From: Aureimonas glaciei
GTDB taxonomy: Bacteria; Pseudomonadota; Alphaproteobacteria; Rhizobiales; Rhizobiaceae
DNA: 64,000 nt
NCBI RefSeq assembly: GCF_014643375.1
Contig: NZ_BMJJ01000001.1
Coordinates: forward strand, 639,782 to 703,781
Direction: 5' to 3'
The notes under the pieces are model-generated. The model was not told where the DNA came from. It made no database searches and saw nothing but the letters and a program-made list of their open reading frames with translations. Shown here in pieces: positions 1 to 10,624 of this stretch (its first letter is position 1; the number at the start of each line of letters is the position of its first letter). The translations under genes were made by a program, and so were the position numbers.

Positions 1-1
1 C

Positions 2-814
2 GCGGCGTCCATGGTGCCGCACCACAAGCGCACCCAGGCGGTCGGCCGGGTGATGCTCGGCCTCACTGTCGCGACGCTGATCGGCACGCCCTTTGCCACC
101 TTCGTCGGCCAGTTCTTCGGCTGGCGTTCGCTGTTTGCCATCGTCGGCGCGATCGGCGTCCTCACCGTCGTCCTGATCGCGGCGCTGCTGCCGCAGGACA
201 TGGTGAAGGAAGGCGCCAGCGCCCTGCGCGAGCTCGGCGCCTTCCGCCGCAAACAGGTCTGGCTGACCCTCGGCATCGCCGCCATCGGCTTCGGCGGCAT
301 GTTCTCGGTGTTCAGCTACATCGTCGCCACCGCCATGGCGGTCGCCGGCATGCCGGAATCCTCTGCGCCCCTGATCATGGCCTGCTTCGGCACCGGCATG
401 GTGGCCGGCAATCTCGCCGGCGCCTGGCTCGCCGACCGCTCGCTGATGGGCACGATCGGCGGCATGCTCTGCCTCAACACCGTGGTCCTCGTCGTCTTCG
501 CGCTGACGGCGTCGATCCCCTTCATGCTCTGCGCCTGCGTCTTCCTGATCGGCTGCGGCGTGGCCGTCGGACCGGCGCTGCAGACGCGGCTGATGGATGT
601 CGCGGGCGACGCGCAGACGCTGGCGGCAGCGCTCAACCATTCCGCCTTCAACGTCGCCAATGCGCTCGGCGCCTGGTTCGGCGGCCTGGCCATCGCCGCC
701 GGCTACGGTTTTGCCTCGACGGCCTGGGTCGGCGCGGCGATGTCGGTCGGCGGTCTCGCGGTCTTCGCCGTGTCGCTCATGGCCGAGCGGCGCAGCGTCG
801 CGGCCAGCGCCTGA
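2..814 (+). CDS. MFS transporter, C-terminal part (5' end outside window)
   Basis: The reading frame is open from the first complete codon at position 2, so the gene starts upstream. About 270 residues remain of an expected 390-400. The visible part has roughly eight or nine hydrophobic helices in the Major Facilitator pattern, with the second half beginning after a cytoplasmic loop rich in Arg/Lys around residues 75-85. Glycine-rich helix motifs (GFGGMF, GTGMVAGN) resemble the AraJ/arabinose-efflux drug:H+ antiporter branch. The substrate cannot be told. It converges on the next gene with only 13 bp between stops. The methionine at position 11 is internal, not a start. Confidence 0.8.
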   Translation, partial: AASMVPHHKRTQAVGRVMLGLTVATLIGTPFATFVGQFFGWRSLFAIVGAIGVLTVVLIAALLPQDMVKEGASALRELGAFRRKQVWLTLGIAAIGFGGMFSVFSYIVATAMAVAGMPESSAPLIMACFGTGMVAGNLAGAWLADRSLMGTIGGMLCLNTVVLVVFALTASIPFMLCACVFLIGCGVAVGPALQTRLMDVAGDAQTLAAALNHSAFNVANALGAWFGGLAIAAGYGFASTAWVGAAMSVGGLAVFAVSLMAERRSVAASA

Positions 815-827
815 TCGGTACGCTCGC

Positions 828-1463
828 TCAGGCGAGCCGCACGCCCGTCAGTTCCATGACGAGGCCGTAGGCGAAAAGCGACATCACCAGCATCAGGAGG
901 ACGATCGCGAGCGCCGCGAAGCCGTCGCGCCCGAGTGCGGTGGAAGTCAGCCGCGCGGTGAGGACGATCGAACCCAGCGCGACGACGAGGCCGAGGCCCG
1001 CCATCAGTTCTCCGTCGCCGGCGACGAGCCCGATCAGCCAGTAGGGCACGAGCGCCCAGGTGATCAGCGCGCCACCCCAGTTCGTCGCCACGACCAGCGG
1101 CACGATCTTGCGCGAATAGCCGATGGGCCTCGCCACCAGCATCAGCACCACCACCGGCAGCACCCAGGCGAGGAAATCGGCCAGCGCATGCGCGGTGTAG
1201 ACCAGCGCCGGCGAGGGCACGATCAGCGGCGCCGTCCGAGGCAGGCTTTCGAACTGCACCCAGGACAGCGCCATCGGCGGCACCGCCACCAGGATGGCGA
1301 AGAACGAACTCCAGAACCCGTCCGCCGACAGGTCCAGACGGCGCAGGCCCTCCGGCCGGCCGAGCATCAGCTCCGCAGCGCCGGTGAAATAGCGCAGGAT
1401 CTCGTCCAGCGTCGGCGTCGTGTCAGGCGTGGGCGGCGAACCAACGGGCGATGAAGGCGTCAT
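828..1463 (-). CDS. conserved hypothetical integral membrane protein
   Basis: A 211-residue protein with a Pro/Thr-rich N-terminus (about 20 residues), an amphipathic stretch, then about five hydrophobic helices (around residues 50-65, 85-110, 120-140, 145-165 and 180-205). I recognise no catalytic motif; it resembles the small uncharacterised membrane proteins that follow dapE in related bacteria. The ATG at 1463 lies inside the end of dapE (41-nt overlap) and is preceded by GGAAA at a suitable distance, so the two are probably translationally coupled. Function unknown. Confidence 0.7.
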   Translation of the reverse strand: MTPSSPVGSPPTPDTTPTLDEILRYFTGAAELMLGRPEGLRRLDLSADGFWSSFFAILVAVPPMALSWVQFESLPRTAPLIVPSPALVYTAHALADFLAWVLPVVVLMLVARPIGYSRKIVPLVVATNWGGALITWALVPYWLIGLVAGDGELMAGLGLVVALGSIVLTARLTSTALGRDGFAALAIVLLMLVMSLFAYGLVMELTGVRLA

Positions 1464-2634
1464 AGATTTCCGTCAGCGTTTCGAGATCGGAAAGAGCGAC
1501 CCGTTCATTGGACATGTGCATGGTCTTGCCGACAAGCCCAAACTCCACCACCGGGCAATGATCCTTGATGAAGCGCGCGTCCGAGGTGCCGCCGGAGGTC
1601 GACAGCGCCGGCACCCGCCCGGTGACCGACTGCACCGCTTCCGACAGCGCCTTCGTCAGCGCCGCGTCGCTGGTGAGAAAGGCGTCGGACGGGTTGGGGC
1701 GGAAGGCGACATCGAAGGCCAGCGGCTCGTCCCGCTCGCCGCGCCAGCGGCGGTTCCCGGCCGCCAGCGCCAGCCGTCGCTCGATCTCCGCGGAAAGGCT
1801 TTCCGGCGTCCACTCGTCGTTGAAGCGGATGTTGAAAGACGCGCTCGCCCGGCCCGGAATGACGTTGGTGGAAACATTGCCAAAGGTGTCGAGCGCGGTG
1901 ATCTCGAGGTTGGAGGCCTGGAAGCGGTCGTTGCCCGAATCGAGCGGCTCGGCGAGCAGGGCATCCATCAGCGCCATCAGCCCGCGCACCGGATTGTCGG
2001 CGAGATGCGGATAGGCGACGTGGCCTTGCACGCCGCGCACCGTGACGGTGCCCGACAGCGAGCCGCGCCGGCCGATCTTGATCATGTCGCCGAGCGCTGC
2101 CGGATTGGTCGGCTCGCCGACGACGCAGGCGTCGAATTTCTCGCCGCGCTCGGCCGCCCAGGCGAGGAGCTTCACGGTGCCGTTGACCGCCGGCCCTTCC
2201 TCGTCGCCGGTGATCAAGAGCGACACCTGGCCCGGCGGCAGGCCGCCGCGGGCGTGGTGGCGGGCGAGCGCCGCGACGAAGCAGGCGATGCCGCCCTTCA
2301 TGTCCACCGCACCGCGGCCGTAGAGTTCGCCGTCCTCGATGATGCCGGAAAAGGGCGGGTGCTTCCAATCCGCCGTGTTGCCGGGCGGCACGACGTCGGT
2401 ATGGCCGGCGAAGGTGAGATGCGGCCCGGCCGTGCCGCTTCGGGCGAAGAGATTGGCGATGTCGGCGGTGCCGGCCTCGGTAAAGACCGGGCGTGCCACG
2501 GCGAAGCCGAGTGGCAGCAGAAGCTGCTCCAGCGTCGCCAGCGCGCCGGCATCGTCGGGTGTGACCGAAGGGCAGTGAACGAGGCGCTGCAGCACGGCGG
2601 TGGGGTCGGTCAGGTCGGGGAGGGCGTTAAGCAT
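1423..2634 (-). CDS. dapE: succinyl-diaminopimelate desuccinylase
   Basis: Hydrolyses N-succinyl-LL-2,6-diaminopimelate in the succinylase branch of lysine/meso-DAP synthesis, feeding peptidoglycan. The 403-residue protein has the M20 metallopeptidase layout: the first metal motif with H78 and D80 (HTDVVPP), bridging D111 ([10 protein letters not shown]), the general base and ligand pair E145/E146 (GDEEGPA), then the lid domain and a C-terminal metal region (GGTSDARF). The frame is open 57 codons further upstream, but only the ATG at 2634 gives the family N-terminus. dapD of the same pathway lies 1.6 kb away on the same strand, with a lytic transglycosylase gene between them. Confidence 0.95.
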   Translation of the reverse strand: MLNALPDLTDPTAVLQRLVHCPSVTPDDAGALATLEQLLLPLGFAVARPVFTEAGTADIANLFARSGTAGPHLTFAGHTDVVPPGNTADWKHPPFSGIIEDGELYGRGAVDMKGGIACFVAALARHHARGGLPPGQVSLLITGDEEGPAVNGTVKLLAWAAERGEKFDACVVGEPTNPAALGDMIKIGRRGSLSGTVTVRGVQGHVAYPHLADNPVRGLMALMDALLAEPLDSGNDRFQASNLEITALDTFGNVSTNVIPGRASASFNIRFNDEWTPESLSAEIERRLALAAGNRRWRGERDEPLAFDVAFRPNPSDAFLTSDAALTKALSEAVQSVTGRVPALSTSGGTSDARFIKDHCPVVEFGLVGKTMHMSNERVALSDLETLTEIYDAFIARWFAAHA

Positions 2635-2807
2635 GCCTCGATGTATCGCAAAAGTTTCAGACCTGCCACGCAGGCAATAGTTGCCAAAAGGTTTCACTCC
2701 CGCACGAAACGTGTTCTGTGTGGCGCCAGCCGTCATTCCGCCTTTTCGGTGCCATGTTTGCCGCCGAACGGATGGGTGAACGATCTTTAATGTTTTCGGA
2801 GACACTC

Positions 2808-4073
2808 ATGCGATCAGCATCGGAAATGGTTTGGCAGGCGGTTCGCCGCGCACCCGCCACGCTTCGCCCCGTCGCCCTGATCGCTCTGTCCGCTCCCTTC
2901 GCCCTTTCCGCCTGCGTTTCGAACCAGCAGGGCGCCGCGTCCCCCTCCCTGACCCAGGGCCCCGGCTCGGCGCCCGCCAGTGTCGACGCCTATGGTTATG
3001 CGCCGGTCCGCATCATGGCCTTCGCCGATGGCACGCGCGTTCCCGAGCCGTCGCAGAAGCCCGACGCCGCCAAGCTCGCCGCCGTCGCGGCGGGGACGGC
3101 TCCCGGCAAATCCGCCGCGGTGCGGCCCAGCGCGCCGCCGGCCGACGAGATCGCGGCGCTCGCCGCGGACGTCGCCGAGCGCAAGGCGACCACCACGGCC
3201 CCGCAGGTCCTCGTCCCGCCGACCAACGACGTGCTCGTCGCCAAGGCCGCCGCCTATGCCGCGGAACAAAAACCCTCGGCCGGCGACCGCATCGCGGCCG
3301 CAGCCTCCGTGCTCAATCCCGTCAATGCCGTGCCCGCCACGATCGCCGCCGTCGCCGATTCCGCGACGGCCGTGAAGGTCGCCGCGGTCGAGACCACCAC
3401 CAAGGCGGTCGACGTCGTCAGCACCCGCATCAGCGACACCTTCAAGGGCACCGACACGATCACCGGCGATGCCGCGATCGACCGGATGATCGAGCGCTCC
3501 GCGGCCGAGAACAACATTCCGAGCGAACTGGCCTATGCCGTGGTGCGCGTCGAGAGCCACTACAATCCCAAGGCCAAGGGCAGCGGCGTCTACGGCCTGT
3601 CGCAGATCCAGCCGGCGACGGCCCGCGGTCTCGGCTTTACCGGACAGACGAGCGACCTCTTCGATCCCCAGACGAACCTGCGCTACGGCATGAAATATCT
3701 CGCCGGCGCCTGGCAGAAGAGCGGCCATGACGTCTGCGGCGCGGCGATGAAGTACAAGGGCGGCCACCGCACCACGGTGATGAGCCGCTCGGCCGCGGCC
3801 TACTGCGCCAACGTCAAGCGCCACATGGCAGCGATCGAACGCCGTCGTGGCAAGGCCAATCGCGAGACGATCGTCGCCGCCAACCAGCGCGAGCAGCAGA
3901 TCGCCGTGGCTTCCGCCACGCCGACCGCCCGCACGGTGGCTGCCGCGGCGCTGCCGGGCGTTCCGGCGACGGCCGGGGTCGCGCTCGCCAGCGCTGGCAA
4001 GGAGTCGAGCCGCAGCCGCCGCGTCATCGGGGCCACGACACCCGTCGCCGCCTCGCTCGCCCTCACCGACTGA
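2808..4073 (+). CDS. lipoprotein lytic transglycosylase (SLT domain)
   Basis: Probably cleaves peptidoglycan glycan strands in the periplasm. A type II signal peptide ends in a lipobox (LSAC, lipid Cys at residue 36). A long Ala/Lys/Thr-rich linker follows (about residues 60-210), then a Slt/GEWL-type domain from about residue 225. Its catalytic glutamate is E249 (VRVESHYNP), followed by the GLSQIQPATA motif and the NLRYGMKYL helix typical of MltC/Slt enzymes. A low-complexity Ala/Arg tail ends the 421-residue protein. I chose the ATG at 2808 because GGAG sits 6 nt upstream; 2790 and 2718 are in-frame alternatives. It is divergent from dapE and convergent with dapD, so DAP-pathway and wall-remodelling genes are interleaved. 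Confidence 0.88.
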   Translation: MRSASEMVWQAVRRAPATLRPVALIALSAPFALSACVSNQQGAASPSLTQGPGSAPASVDAYGYAPVRIMAFADGTRVPEPSQKPDAAKLAAVAAGTAPGKSAAVRPSAPPADEIAALAADVAERKATTTAPQVLVPPTNDVLVAKAAAYAAEQKPSAGDRIAAAASVLNPVNAVPATIAAVADSATAVKVAAVETTTKAVDVVSTRISDTFKGTDTITGDAAIDRMIERSAAENNIPSELAYAVVRVESHYNPKAKGSGVYGLSQIQPATARGLGFTGQTSDLFDPQTNLRYGMKYLAGAWQKSGHDVCGAAMKYKGGHRTTVMSRSAAAYCANVKRHMAAIERRRGKANRETIVAANQREQQIAVASATPTARTVAAAALPGVPATAGVALASAGKESSRSRRVIGATTPVAASLALTD

Positions 4074-4148
4074 AGCCATTCCGACTGGAGCCGTTTCGGC
4101 TCTAGCTGTTTCGCCTCTAGCCGTTCCAGCCGAAGCCATTCCGGACGA
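4074..4148 (+). repeat. five tandem copies of a 15-bp unit after the transglycosylase stop
   Basis: Immediately after the TGA there are five head-to-tail 15-bp units starting at 4074, 4089, 4104, 4119 and 4134. Each begins AGC(C/T)(A/G)TT followed by a variable second half. Because 15 is a multiple of three, the array stays in frame with the upstream gene and would encode Ser-rich pentapeptides up to the next in-frame stop at 4173. It leads straight into the hairpin at 4148. Confidence 0.7.
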
Positions 4149-4173
4149 GCCAGCCGCCCTCGGGCGGCTGGCT
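4148..4173. terminator. strong hairpin between convergent transglycosylase and dapD genes
   Basis: Two perfect 12-nt complementary arms (AGCCAGCCGCCC and its complement) are separated by 2 nt, between two genes pointing at each other. There is no T-run on either side, so it is either a factor-assisted bidirectional terminator or an mRNA 3' end-protecting structure. Confidence 0.55.
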
Positions 4174-4248
4174 GAGCCGGCGTCTGTTGCCGAGGCGGTT
4201 GGGCCTGGGAGAAGCGGCCCCGCCATCGGGGTGCCTCAGGCTCTGCGC

Positions 4249-5097
<849 letters not shown>

Positions 5098-5230
5098 CGG
5101 GACATTCTCCGGTTGTCGGGCGTTTTCAACTTGCCGCTTTCGTCTAGTAGAAGGGCGAATCAGGGTCAACGCGGCCGGGCCGGGACCAGCGCATCGCCGG
5201 CGTCGCGGACGGCCTAGGAATGGACATGAC

Positions 5231-6076
5231 ATGACCGACGATACCGACCGCGGCACCTGGGACCCGTTCCCGTCATCGCGCCTCGACCAGGAGCAGCAGG
5301 CGAAAATGCCGTCGACGCGGCAGACGCGCTCGCCGACCTACAAGCTCGCCTTCGACGACGACGAATTCCTGACCAGCGCCCCGATGCGGGCGGTGCGGCT
5401 GCAGCTTGAACTGATGAAGGCCGAGAACGGCCTCGCCGAGGCGGGCATCCTGTCGACCATCGTCCTCTTCGGCGGCGCGCGCATTCCCGAGCCGGGCAAG
5501 GCCGCCTGGGCGGGGCGCACGCCCGAGCAGAAGGCGCGGCTGGAGGCGAATTCCCACTATTACGACGCGGCCCGGCAGTTTTCCCGCCTCGCCTCGCTGC
5601 ACTCGGCCGCCTCGCATGGCGGCAAGGAATTCGTCATCGTCACCGGCGGCGGCCCCGGCGTGATGGAGGCCGGCAACCGCGGCGCGGCCGATGTCGGCGG
5701 CGTGTCGGTCGCCCTGAACATCGTCCTGCCGCACGAGCAGGCGCCCAACCCCTACGCTACGCCCGAACTCTGCTTCCGCTTCCACTATTTCGCCGTGCGC
5801 AAGATGCACTTCCTGCTGCGGGCAAAAGCCATGGCGATCTTCCCCGGCGGTTTCGGCACGCTCGACGAGATGTTCGAGGCGCTGACGCTGATCCAGACCA
5901 AGCGCATGGCGCGGATCCCGGTGATCCTCTTCGGCAAGGAATTCTGGAACCGGGTGCTGAATCTCGAGGTGCTGGCCGAGGAGGGCACGATCGCCCCCGA
6001 CGATCTGAAACTCATCCAGTTCGCCGACACGGCGGAGGAGGGCTGGGACATCATCCGCGCCTTCTACGGGTTCTAG
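5231..6076 (+). CDS. LOG-family protein (TIGR00730; nucleoside monophosphate phosphoribohydrolase-like)
   Basis: A Rossmann-fold protein of 281 residues with both LOG signatures: [14 protein letters not shown] in the middle and the PGGFGTLDE catalytic/binding motif near the C-terminal third. The family cleaves ribose-5-phosphate from nucleoside monophosphates (cytokinin activation in plants, AMP or PpnN-type housekeeping in bacteria) and was long mislabelled lysine decarboxylase. The acidic N-terminus (about 55 residues before the Rossmann core) is longer than in minimal LOG proteins. The ATG at 5231 is used; the upstream open frame opposite dapD is a shadow of that gene. The neighbouring dapD is divergent. 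Confidence 0.88.
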   Translation: MTDDTDRGTWDPFPSSRLDQEQQAKMPSTRQTRSPTYKLAFDDDEFLTSAPMRAVRLQLELMKAENGLAEAGILSTIVLFGGARIPEPGKAAWAGRTPEQKARLEANSHYYDAARQFSRLASLHSAASHGGKEFVIVTGGGPGVMEAGNRGAADVGGVSVALNIVLPHEQAPNPYATPELCFRFHYFAVRKMHFLLRAKAMAIFPGGFGTLDEMFEALTLIQTKRMARIPVILFGKEFWNRVLNLEVLAEEGTIAPDDLKLIQFADTAEEGWDIIRAFYGF

Positions 6077-6154
6077 GCAGAGCCCGGCCCCCGGAACCCC
6101 CTGGGCCGCCGCCGAGTTGGGCGAGGGACATGTTCCCTTGGAAAGGCCGATCCG

Positions 6155-6466
6155 ATGCCCGACACCGATTCCAGCATGATGCGCCACCAGCAAGACCTCG
6201 ATACGGCGCAGAAGATCGACGCCGACGAGACGGCGGCAGCCCGCGACAAGACGGACAGCGATCCGGCCAGCGCCGCCGCGCGGGCGGCCGCGCTCGCGGG
6301 CGGAGCCTCCCAGCCGGGCAGCCAGGACGACGTTCTGGCGCAGAACCAGCGCTCTGACTACACGCGCGAGAACGAGGTCTTCGAAGACGGCCGCACCGAT
6401 GCCAGGCCGGCACCGGACAGCCGTCCGCCGCTGGCCTCCAAGGGGCGCTCGCTGCTCGGCGACTGA
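6155..6466 (+). CDS. small acidic, probably disordered hypothetical protein
   Basis: Encodes 103 residues rich in Asp, Ala, Ser, Arg and Gln, with no hydrophobic core, signal peptide or recognisable domain. The start is supported by GGAAAGG upstream of the ATG, and the gene fills the space exactly up to the stop of the convergent HAD gene at 6467. Upstream, GGAAC at 6093 and GTT at 6116 are 18 nt apart, a loose match to the EcfG general-stress promoter. That would fit a hydrophilic stress protein, but it is inference only. Confidence 0.6.
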   Translation: MPDTDSSMMRHQQDLDTAQKIDADETAAARDKTDSDPASAAARAAALAGGASQPGSQDDVLAQNQRSDYTRENEVFEDGRTDARPAPDSRPPLASKGRSLLGD

Positions 6467-7186
6467 CTACTCGATGCGCGCGAGAAAGGTCGCGAGGTCG
6501 TCGGTGATGAAGTCGATATGGGCGCCGTCGCGGCCCTCGTGCTCCCAGGCCTCGCCGAGAACTTCCTCCATATCCGGCGGGACGATGAGGACGGTACGCA
6601 TGCCGAGCAGTTTGGGCACTTCGAGATTGCGGGCGAGATCCTCGAACATCGCGGCCCGGGGGCCGTCGATCTTGAACAGCCCGACGAACTTGTCGTAGGT
6701 CGCCTGTGCCGGCTTGGGGTTGAGACCGGCGGCGACGATGTCGAAGATGTCCTCGAAATGGTCGAGAATGCCGAGCTGCCGCGCCGTGCGCTCGGCGTGA
6801 CCGCGGTCGCCATTGGTGAAGATGAACTTTCGCCCGGGCAGGCGCTTGATTTCGGCGCCGAGCGCCGGGTCGGGCGCAACGCCGGAATAGTCGATGTCGT
6901 GGACGAATTCGAGGAAGGCGTCGGGATCGACGGCGTGCTCCGACATCAGCCCGCGCAGCGTCGTGCCATGGCTGCGGTAGAGGCCCTTCTGCACGATCCG
7001 GGCCTCTTCCGCCGGCAGGCGCAGGAAGTCGGCGACGAAAGCCGTCATCCGCGCGTCGATCTGGGCAAACAGGTTGGTGCGGCGGGGATAGAGCGTGTTG
7101 TCGAGGTCGAACACCCAGTCGCGCACGTCGGCGAAATCGCCGGGTGTGGCGTCGGCGGTGTGGCGAAGCGCGGTATCAGCGGTCAT
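6467..7186 (-). CDS. HAD-family pyrimidine 5'-nucleotidase
   Basis: A 239-residue HAD subfamily IA phosphatase. Motif I is DLDNTLYP with nucleophile D27 and acid D29, motif II is the IFTNGD strand, and the Lys and C-terminal acidic pair lie in KPAQATYDK and FEDLARN. The DLDNTLYP form is characteristic of the SDT1/PHM8 pyrimidine 5'-nucleotidase group, so the likely reaction is dephosphorylation of UMP/CMP. In related genomes as I remember them this gene sits between argB and dapD; here an MHS symporter separates it from argB. The ATG at 7186 is the only reasonable start. Confidence 0.85.
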   Translation of the reverse strand: MTADTALRHTADATPGDFADVRDWVFDLDNTLYPRRTNLFAQIDARMTAFVADFLRLPAEEARIVQKGLYRSHGTTLRGLMSEHAVDPDAFLEFVHDIDYSGVAPDPALGAEIKRLPGRKFIFTNGDRGHAERTARQLGILDHFEDIFDIVAAGLNPKPAQATYDKFVGLFKIDGPRAAMFEDLARNLEVPKLLGMRTVLIVPPDMEEVLGEAWEHEGRDGAHIDFITDDLATFLARIE

Positions 7187-7353
7187 GGCATCCGGCGGGT
7201 TCGAGAGGCGCCCGGCGCTGCGGGGCTGAGGACTCGGTATAGCCGTCCTGCCTCGGCCGAGCCTTGCGCAAGGGCCTTCGCCCTCCAGGCTTCCTTAGCA
7301 TCGCTGCCGCGACCCCGCCACATCGGGCAAGGCCGCGGCGACTTGGCGGCCCC

Positions 7354-8661
7354 TCAGGCGACGGCGGGGCGAATTGCCTCGGGCTCCTCGGGCTCCTCGC
7401 GGATGGCGAGCAGCGCCAGCGCCGTGATCACGCCGGCGATGGTCATGTAGTAGCCGACGGAGGCGAGGCCGTAGTCGGTCGCGAGCTTGGTCGCGATATA
7501 GGGGGCGAGCGAGGCGCCGATGATGCCGCCGAGGTTGAAGGTCAGCGACGCGCCGGTATAGCGCACGCTGGTCGGAAACAGCTCCGCCAGCGCCGTGCCG
7601 AGCGGACCGTAGGTCATGCCCATCAGGCCGAAGCCGATGATCTGGAACGCCAGCACGGCACCCGCATGGCCCGCACCGAACAGCGGCTGGAACAGGAAGC
7701 CGAACAGGCAGATGAGCAGCGTCGTCCACAGCAGCGTCCGGCGCCGTCCGTAGCGGTCGGCGAGCTTGGCCGAGAACGGAATGGCGAGACCGAAGAAGAC
7801 GACGCCGACCATCTGGATCGGCAGGAGCTCGTTGCGGCTGAAGCCGAGCGCCGTCGTGCCCCAGCTCAGGCAGAACACCGTCATCAGATAGAACAGGACG
7901 AAGGTGGCGAGCGCCGCGAAGGTGCCGAGGAAGAGCGGCCGCTTGTGCCCGGTCATGACCGTCAGGAACGGCACCTTGACGCGCTCGTTGCGCGCGACCG
8001 TCTTGGCGAAGTCGGGCGTCTCGTGCAGGCTGAGGCGGATGTAGAGGCCGAGAAAGACCAGCACGGCACTGGCGATGAAGGGAATGCGCCAGCCGAAGGA
8101 GAAGAACTGCGCGTCGGTGAGGACATTGCTGAGGATGAGAAAGCTGCCGGTGGCGCAGATGAAGCCGATCGGCGCGCCGAGCTGCGGAAACATGCCGTAC
8201 CAGGCGCGCTTGCCCTCCGGCGCGTTCTCCGTCGCCAGCAGCACCGCGCCACCCCATTCGCCGCCGAGGCCGAGTCCCTGGCCGAGACGGCAGAGGGCGA
8301 GGAGCAGCGGCGCGAGGACGCCGACCGAGGCATAGGTCGGCAGGAGGCCGATGGCGACGGTGGAAATGCCCATCAGCATCAGGGCGGCGACCAGCGTCGC
8401 CTTGCGGCCGATCCGGTCGCCGAAATGCCCGAACAGCGCCGCCCCGATCGGCCGCGCGAAGAAGGCGATGGCAAAGGTCGCCAGCGACTGCAGCACCGCC
8501 GCGGACGGGTCCCCGCCGGGAAAAAACAGCTTGGGGAACACGATCACCGCCGCCGTCGCGTAGATGTAGAAATCGAAGAACTCGATCGTCGTGCCGATGA
8601 GGCTGGCAGAGAGGACGCGCGCCGGCGAATTGCGCGGCGAGGGGGCGGATGCGGAGGACAA
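7354..8661 (-). CDS. MFS transporter, metabolite:H+ symporter (MHS) family
   Basis: A 435-residue 12-helix permease of the ProP/ShiA/YhjE type. The diagnostic N-terminal IGTTIEFFDFYIY, the loop 2-3 motif GHFGDRIGRK, the GLGLGGEWGGAVLL helix and the ADRYGRRRT repeat in the second half are all present. Such carriers take up organic acids, betaine or shikimate-like solutes with protons; the exact substrate cannot be inferred. No ATG or GTG exists near the expected N-terminus: the only candidate after the upstream in-frame TAA is a TTG at 8661, with a poor ribosome-binding site, suggesting weak initiation. Confidence 0.88.
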   Translation of the reverse strand: MSSASAPSPRNSPARVLSASLIGTTIEFFDFYIYATAAVIVFPKLFFPGGDPSAAVLQSLATFAIAFFARPIGAALFGHFGDRIGRKATLVAALMLMGISTVAIGLLPTYASVGVLAPLLLALCRLGQGLGLGGEWGGAVLLATENAPEGKRAWYGMFPQLGAPIGFICATGSFLILSNVLTDAQFFSFGWRIPFIASAVLVFLGLYIRLSLHETPDFAKTVARNERVKVPFLTVMTGHKRPLFLGTFAALATFVLFYLMTVFCLSWGTTALGFSRNELLPIQMVGVVFFGLAIPFSAKLADRYGRRRTLLWTTLLICLFGFLFQPLFGAGHAGAVLAFQIIGFGLMGMTYGPLGTALAELFPTSVRYTGASLTFNLGGIIGASLAPYIATKLATDYGLASVGYYMTIAGVITALALLAIREEPEEPEAIRPAVA

Positions 8662-8865
8662 GGAGGGCTGCTTTCGGAATTACCAAGGGAAACGAATGAA
8701 CTGCGTTGCAGTACGGCAGGTTACGCCGCGCCACAAGAGAAATCCGTAACGCCGGGTACGCATCGCGGCGACCGACGTATCGGTCGCCCGTGGCGCACTT
8801 CGCTCCCTAAACGGCCGCATCAGGAGCCCGGCCAGAAGTAACGCCGGGGTCTGGATGCGCAATTC

Positions 8866-9759
8866 CTACGGGACGATCAGCGTGCCCGCGCCGTGCTCGG
8901 TCAGGAGCTCGAGCAGGACCGCGTGGCGGGTCTTGCCATTGAGGATGACGACGCCTTCGACGCCGCGGTCGAGCGCCTGGATGCAGGTCTCGACCTTCGG
9001 GATCATCCCGCCGGTGACGGTGCCGTCGCGGATGAGGGTTTTGGCCTCGGCGACGGAGAGCTCGCGGATCAAGGTGCCCGATTTGTCGAGCACGCCCGGC
9101 ACGTCGGTCAGGAACAGCAGGCGCGAGGCCTGCAGCGCGCCGGCGATGGCGCCGGCAAAGGTGTCGGCATTGATGTTGTAGGTGTGGCCGTCGCGGCCGG
9201 GGGCGACGGGCGCCAGCACCGGGATCATCTCCGAGCGGGCGAGAAGGTCCAGAAGCGTGCGGTCGACCTCGACCGGCTCGCCGACGAAGCCGAGATCGAG
9301 CACGCGCTCGATGTGGCTGTCGGGATCGATCACCGTCTTCTTCGCCTTTTCGGCGAAGACCATGTTGCCGTCCTTGCCGCAGAGGCCGATCGCCCACTCG
9401 CCCTCGGCATTGATGAGGGCGACGATCTCCTTGTTGATCGAGCCGGCGAGAACCATCTCGACGATCTCGACGGTGCGCTGGTCGGTGACGCGAAGCCCGT
9501 GCTCGAAGTGCGACTCGATGCCCATCTTGGACAGCATGGCGCCGATCTGCGGGCCACCGCCATGCACGACGATCGGGTTGATGCCGGACTGCTTGAGCAA
9601 CGCGATGTCGCGGGCAAAGGTCTTGCCGAGCGCGGCGTTGCCCATGGCATGGCCGCCGTATTTCACCACCACCGTCTTGTTCTCGTAGGCCTGCATGAAG
9701 GGCAGGGCCTCGGCCAGAAGCGCCGCCTGCTGTTCGCCGTTGGTGGAATGGGCGTCCAT
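8866..9759 (-). CDS. argB: acetylglutamate kinase
   Basis: Phosphorylates N-acetyl-L-glutamate with ATP, the second step of arginine synthesis. The 297 residues carry the amino-acid kinase fold: [10 protein letters not shown] (phosphate-binding Lys and Gly), [11 protein letters not shown] (substrate loop), the [15 protein letters not shown] segment, and [11 protein letters not shown] near the ATP site. The N-terminal helix before the kinase core (about 25 residues) is the kind seen in arginine-inhibited hexameric enzymes. The ATG at 9759 is preceded by GAGGA; the much longer open frame to 10464 is an artefact of high GC. In many Rhizobiales argB follows engB; here engB is 43 kb away. Confidence 0.96.
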   Translation of the reverse strand: MDAHSTNGEQQAALLAEALPFMQAYENKTVVVKYGGHAMGNAALGKTFARDIALLKQSGINPIVVHGGGPQIGAMLSKMGIESHFEHGLRVTDQRTVEIVEMVLAGSINKEIVALINAEGEWAIGLCGKDGNMVFAEKAKKTVIDPDSHIERVLDLGFVGEPVEVDRTLLDLLARSEMIPVLAPVAPGRDGHTYNINADTFAGAIAGALQASRLLFLTDVPGVLDKSGTLIRELSVAEAKTLIRDGTVTGGMIPKVETCIQALDRGVEGVVILNGKTRHAVLLELLTEHGAGTLIVP

Positions 9760-9985
9760 GGCGGGGTCCTCGATCTCGGGGGAAACGGTTTCGGGCCGAG
9801 CCTTTAGCGGTATTCGCCGGGGGCGGCAATCGCAGAGGCGCCACGCGTCCGGCCCGAACTGGCAGAAGCGTGATCGGGCGTCGGTGCTTTGTGGTGCTGG
9901 GCCCATGGCGGCGCGATGGTCCCGGCGGCATGATCCGACGGGCACGGGATCGCCGTCAGGCCGATCCGACCACAAGGGGCCATCC

Positions 9986-10582
9986 ATGCACCGCCAAGCC
10001 ACCGCTGCCGCTTTTGCCGGACTTGCCGGTTTTGCCGCCCTCGCCGTCATGACCGCCTTGGCGGCGCTGGTTTCCCCCGCTGCCGCCGACGAGGCGGGCT
10101 GGGCGGCGCTGCGGGCGCCCGGCACGCATGCGCTGATGCGCCATGCCATCGCCCCCGGCACGGGCGATCCCGACGGTTTTCGGATCGGCGACTGCGCCAC
10201 GCAGCGCAATCTCGACGAGGCCGGCCGCGCCCAGGCGGCGCGCATCGGCGCGGCGATGCGGGAGCGCGGCATCCCCGTCGCCGTCGTTCTCTCCAGCCAG
10301 TGGTGCCGGGCGCGGGACACGGCCGACCAGCTCGGTCTCGGTCCGGTCGAAGACGAGCCGGCGCTGAACTCCTTCTTCGACGATCGCGGCAGCGCCGATA
10401 CCGCCAGCCGCCAGGTGACGGAGCGCCTGGCGACACTGGACGACCGCAAGGCGGTTCTCGTCACGCATCAGGTCAACATCACCGCGCTGACCGGCATTTT
10501 TCCGGCCTCCGGCGAGATCATCGTGGTCGCGCCGGAAGCGGATGGGCGACTCGCCGTGCGCGGCCGCATCCGGACGGACTAA
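9986..10582 (+). CDS. secreted histidine phosphatase family protein
   Basis: A 198-residue protein with a Sec signal peptide (hydrophobic residues 8-30, Ala-rich cleavage site near PAAADEAGW) followed by a short histidine phosphatase domain. The phosphohistidine motif is degenerate but usable: MRHA with R52 and H53, instead of RHG. The second Arg lies in [14 protein letters not shown] and the second catalytic His in VTHQVN. It is probably a periplasmic phosphatase of unknown substrate. It is divergent from argB, and an ATG without a strong Shine-Dalgarno is used. Confidence 0.8.
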   Translation: MHRQATAAAFAGLAGFAALAVMTALAALVSPAAADEAGWAALRAPGTHALMRHAIAPGTGDPDGFRIGDCATQRNLDEAGRAQAARIGAAMRERGIPVAVVLSSQWCRARDTADQLGLGPVEDEPALNSFFDDRGSADTASRQVTERLATLDDRKAVLVTHQVNITALTGIFPASGEIIVVAPEADGRLAVRGRIRTD

Positions 10583-10624
10583 GGTGCGGCCCCACGTCCC
10601 TCATCGCGGCACCAGGTCGGGCTG

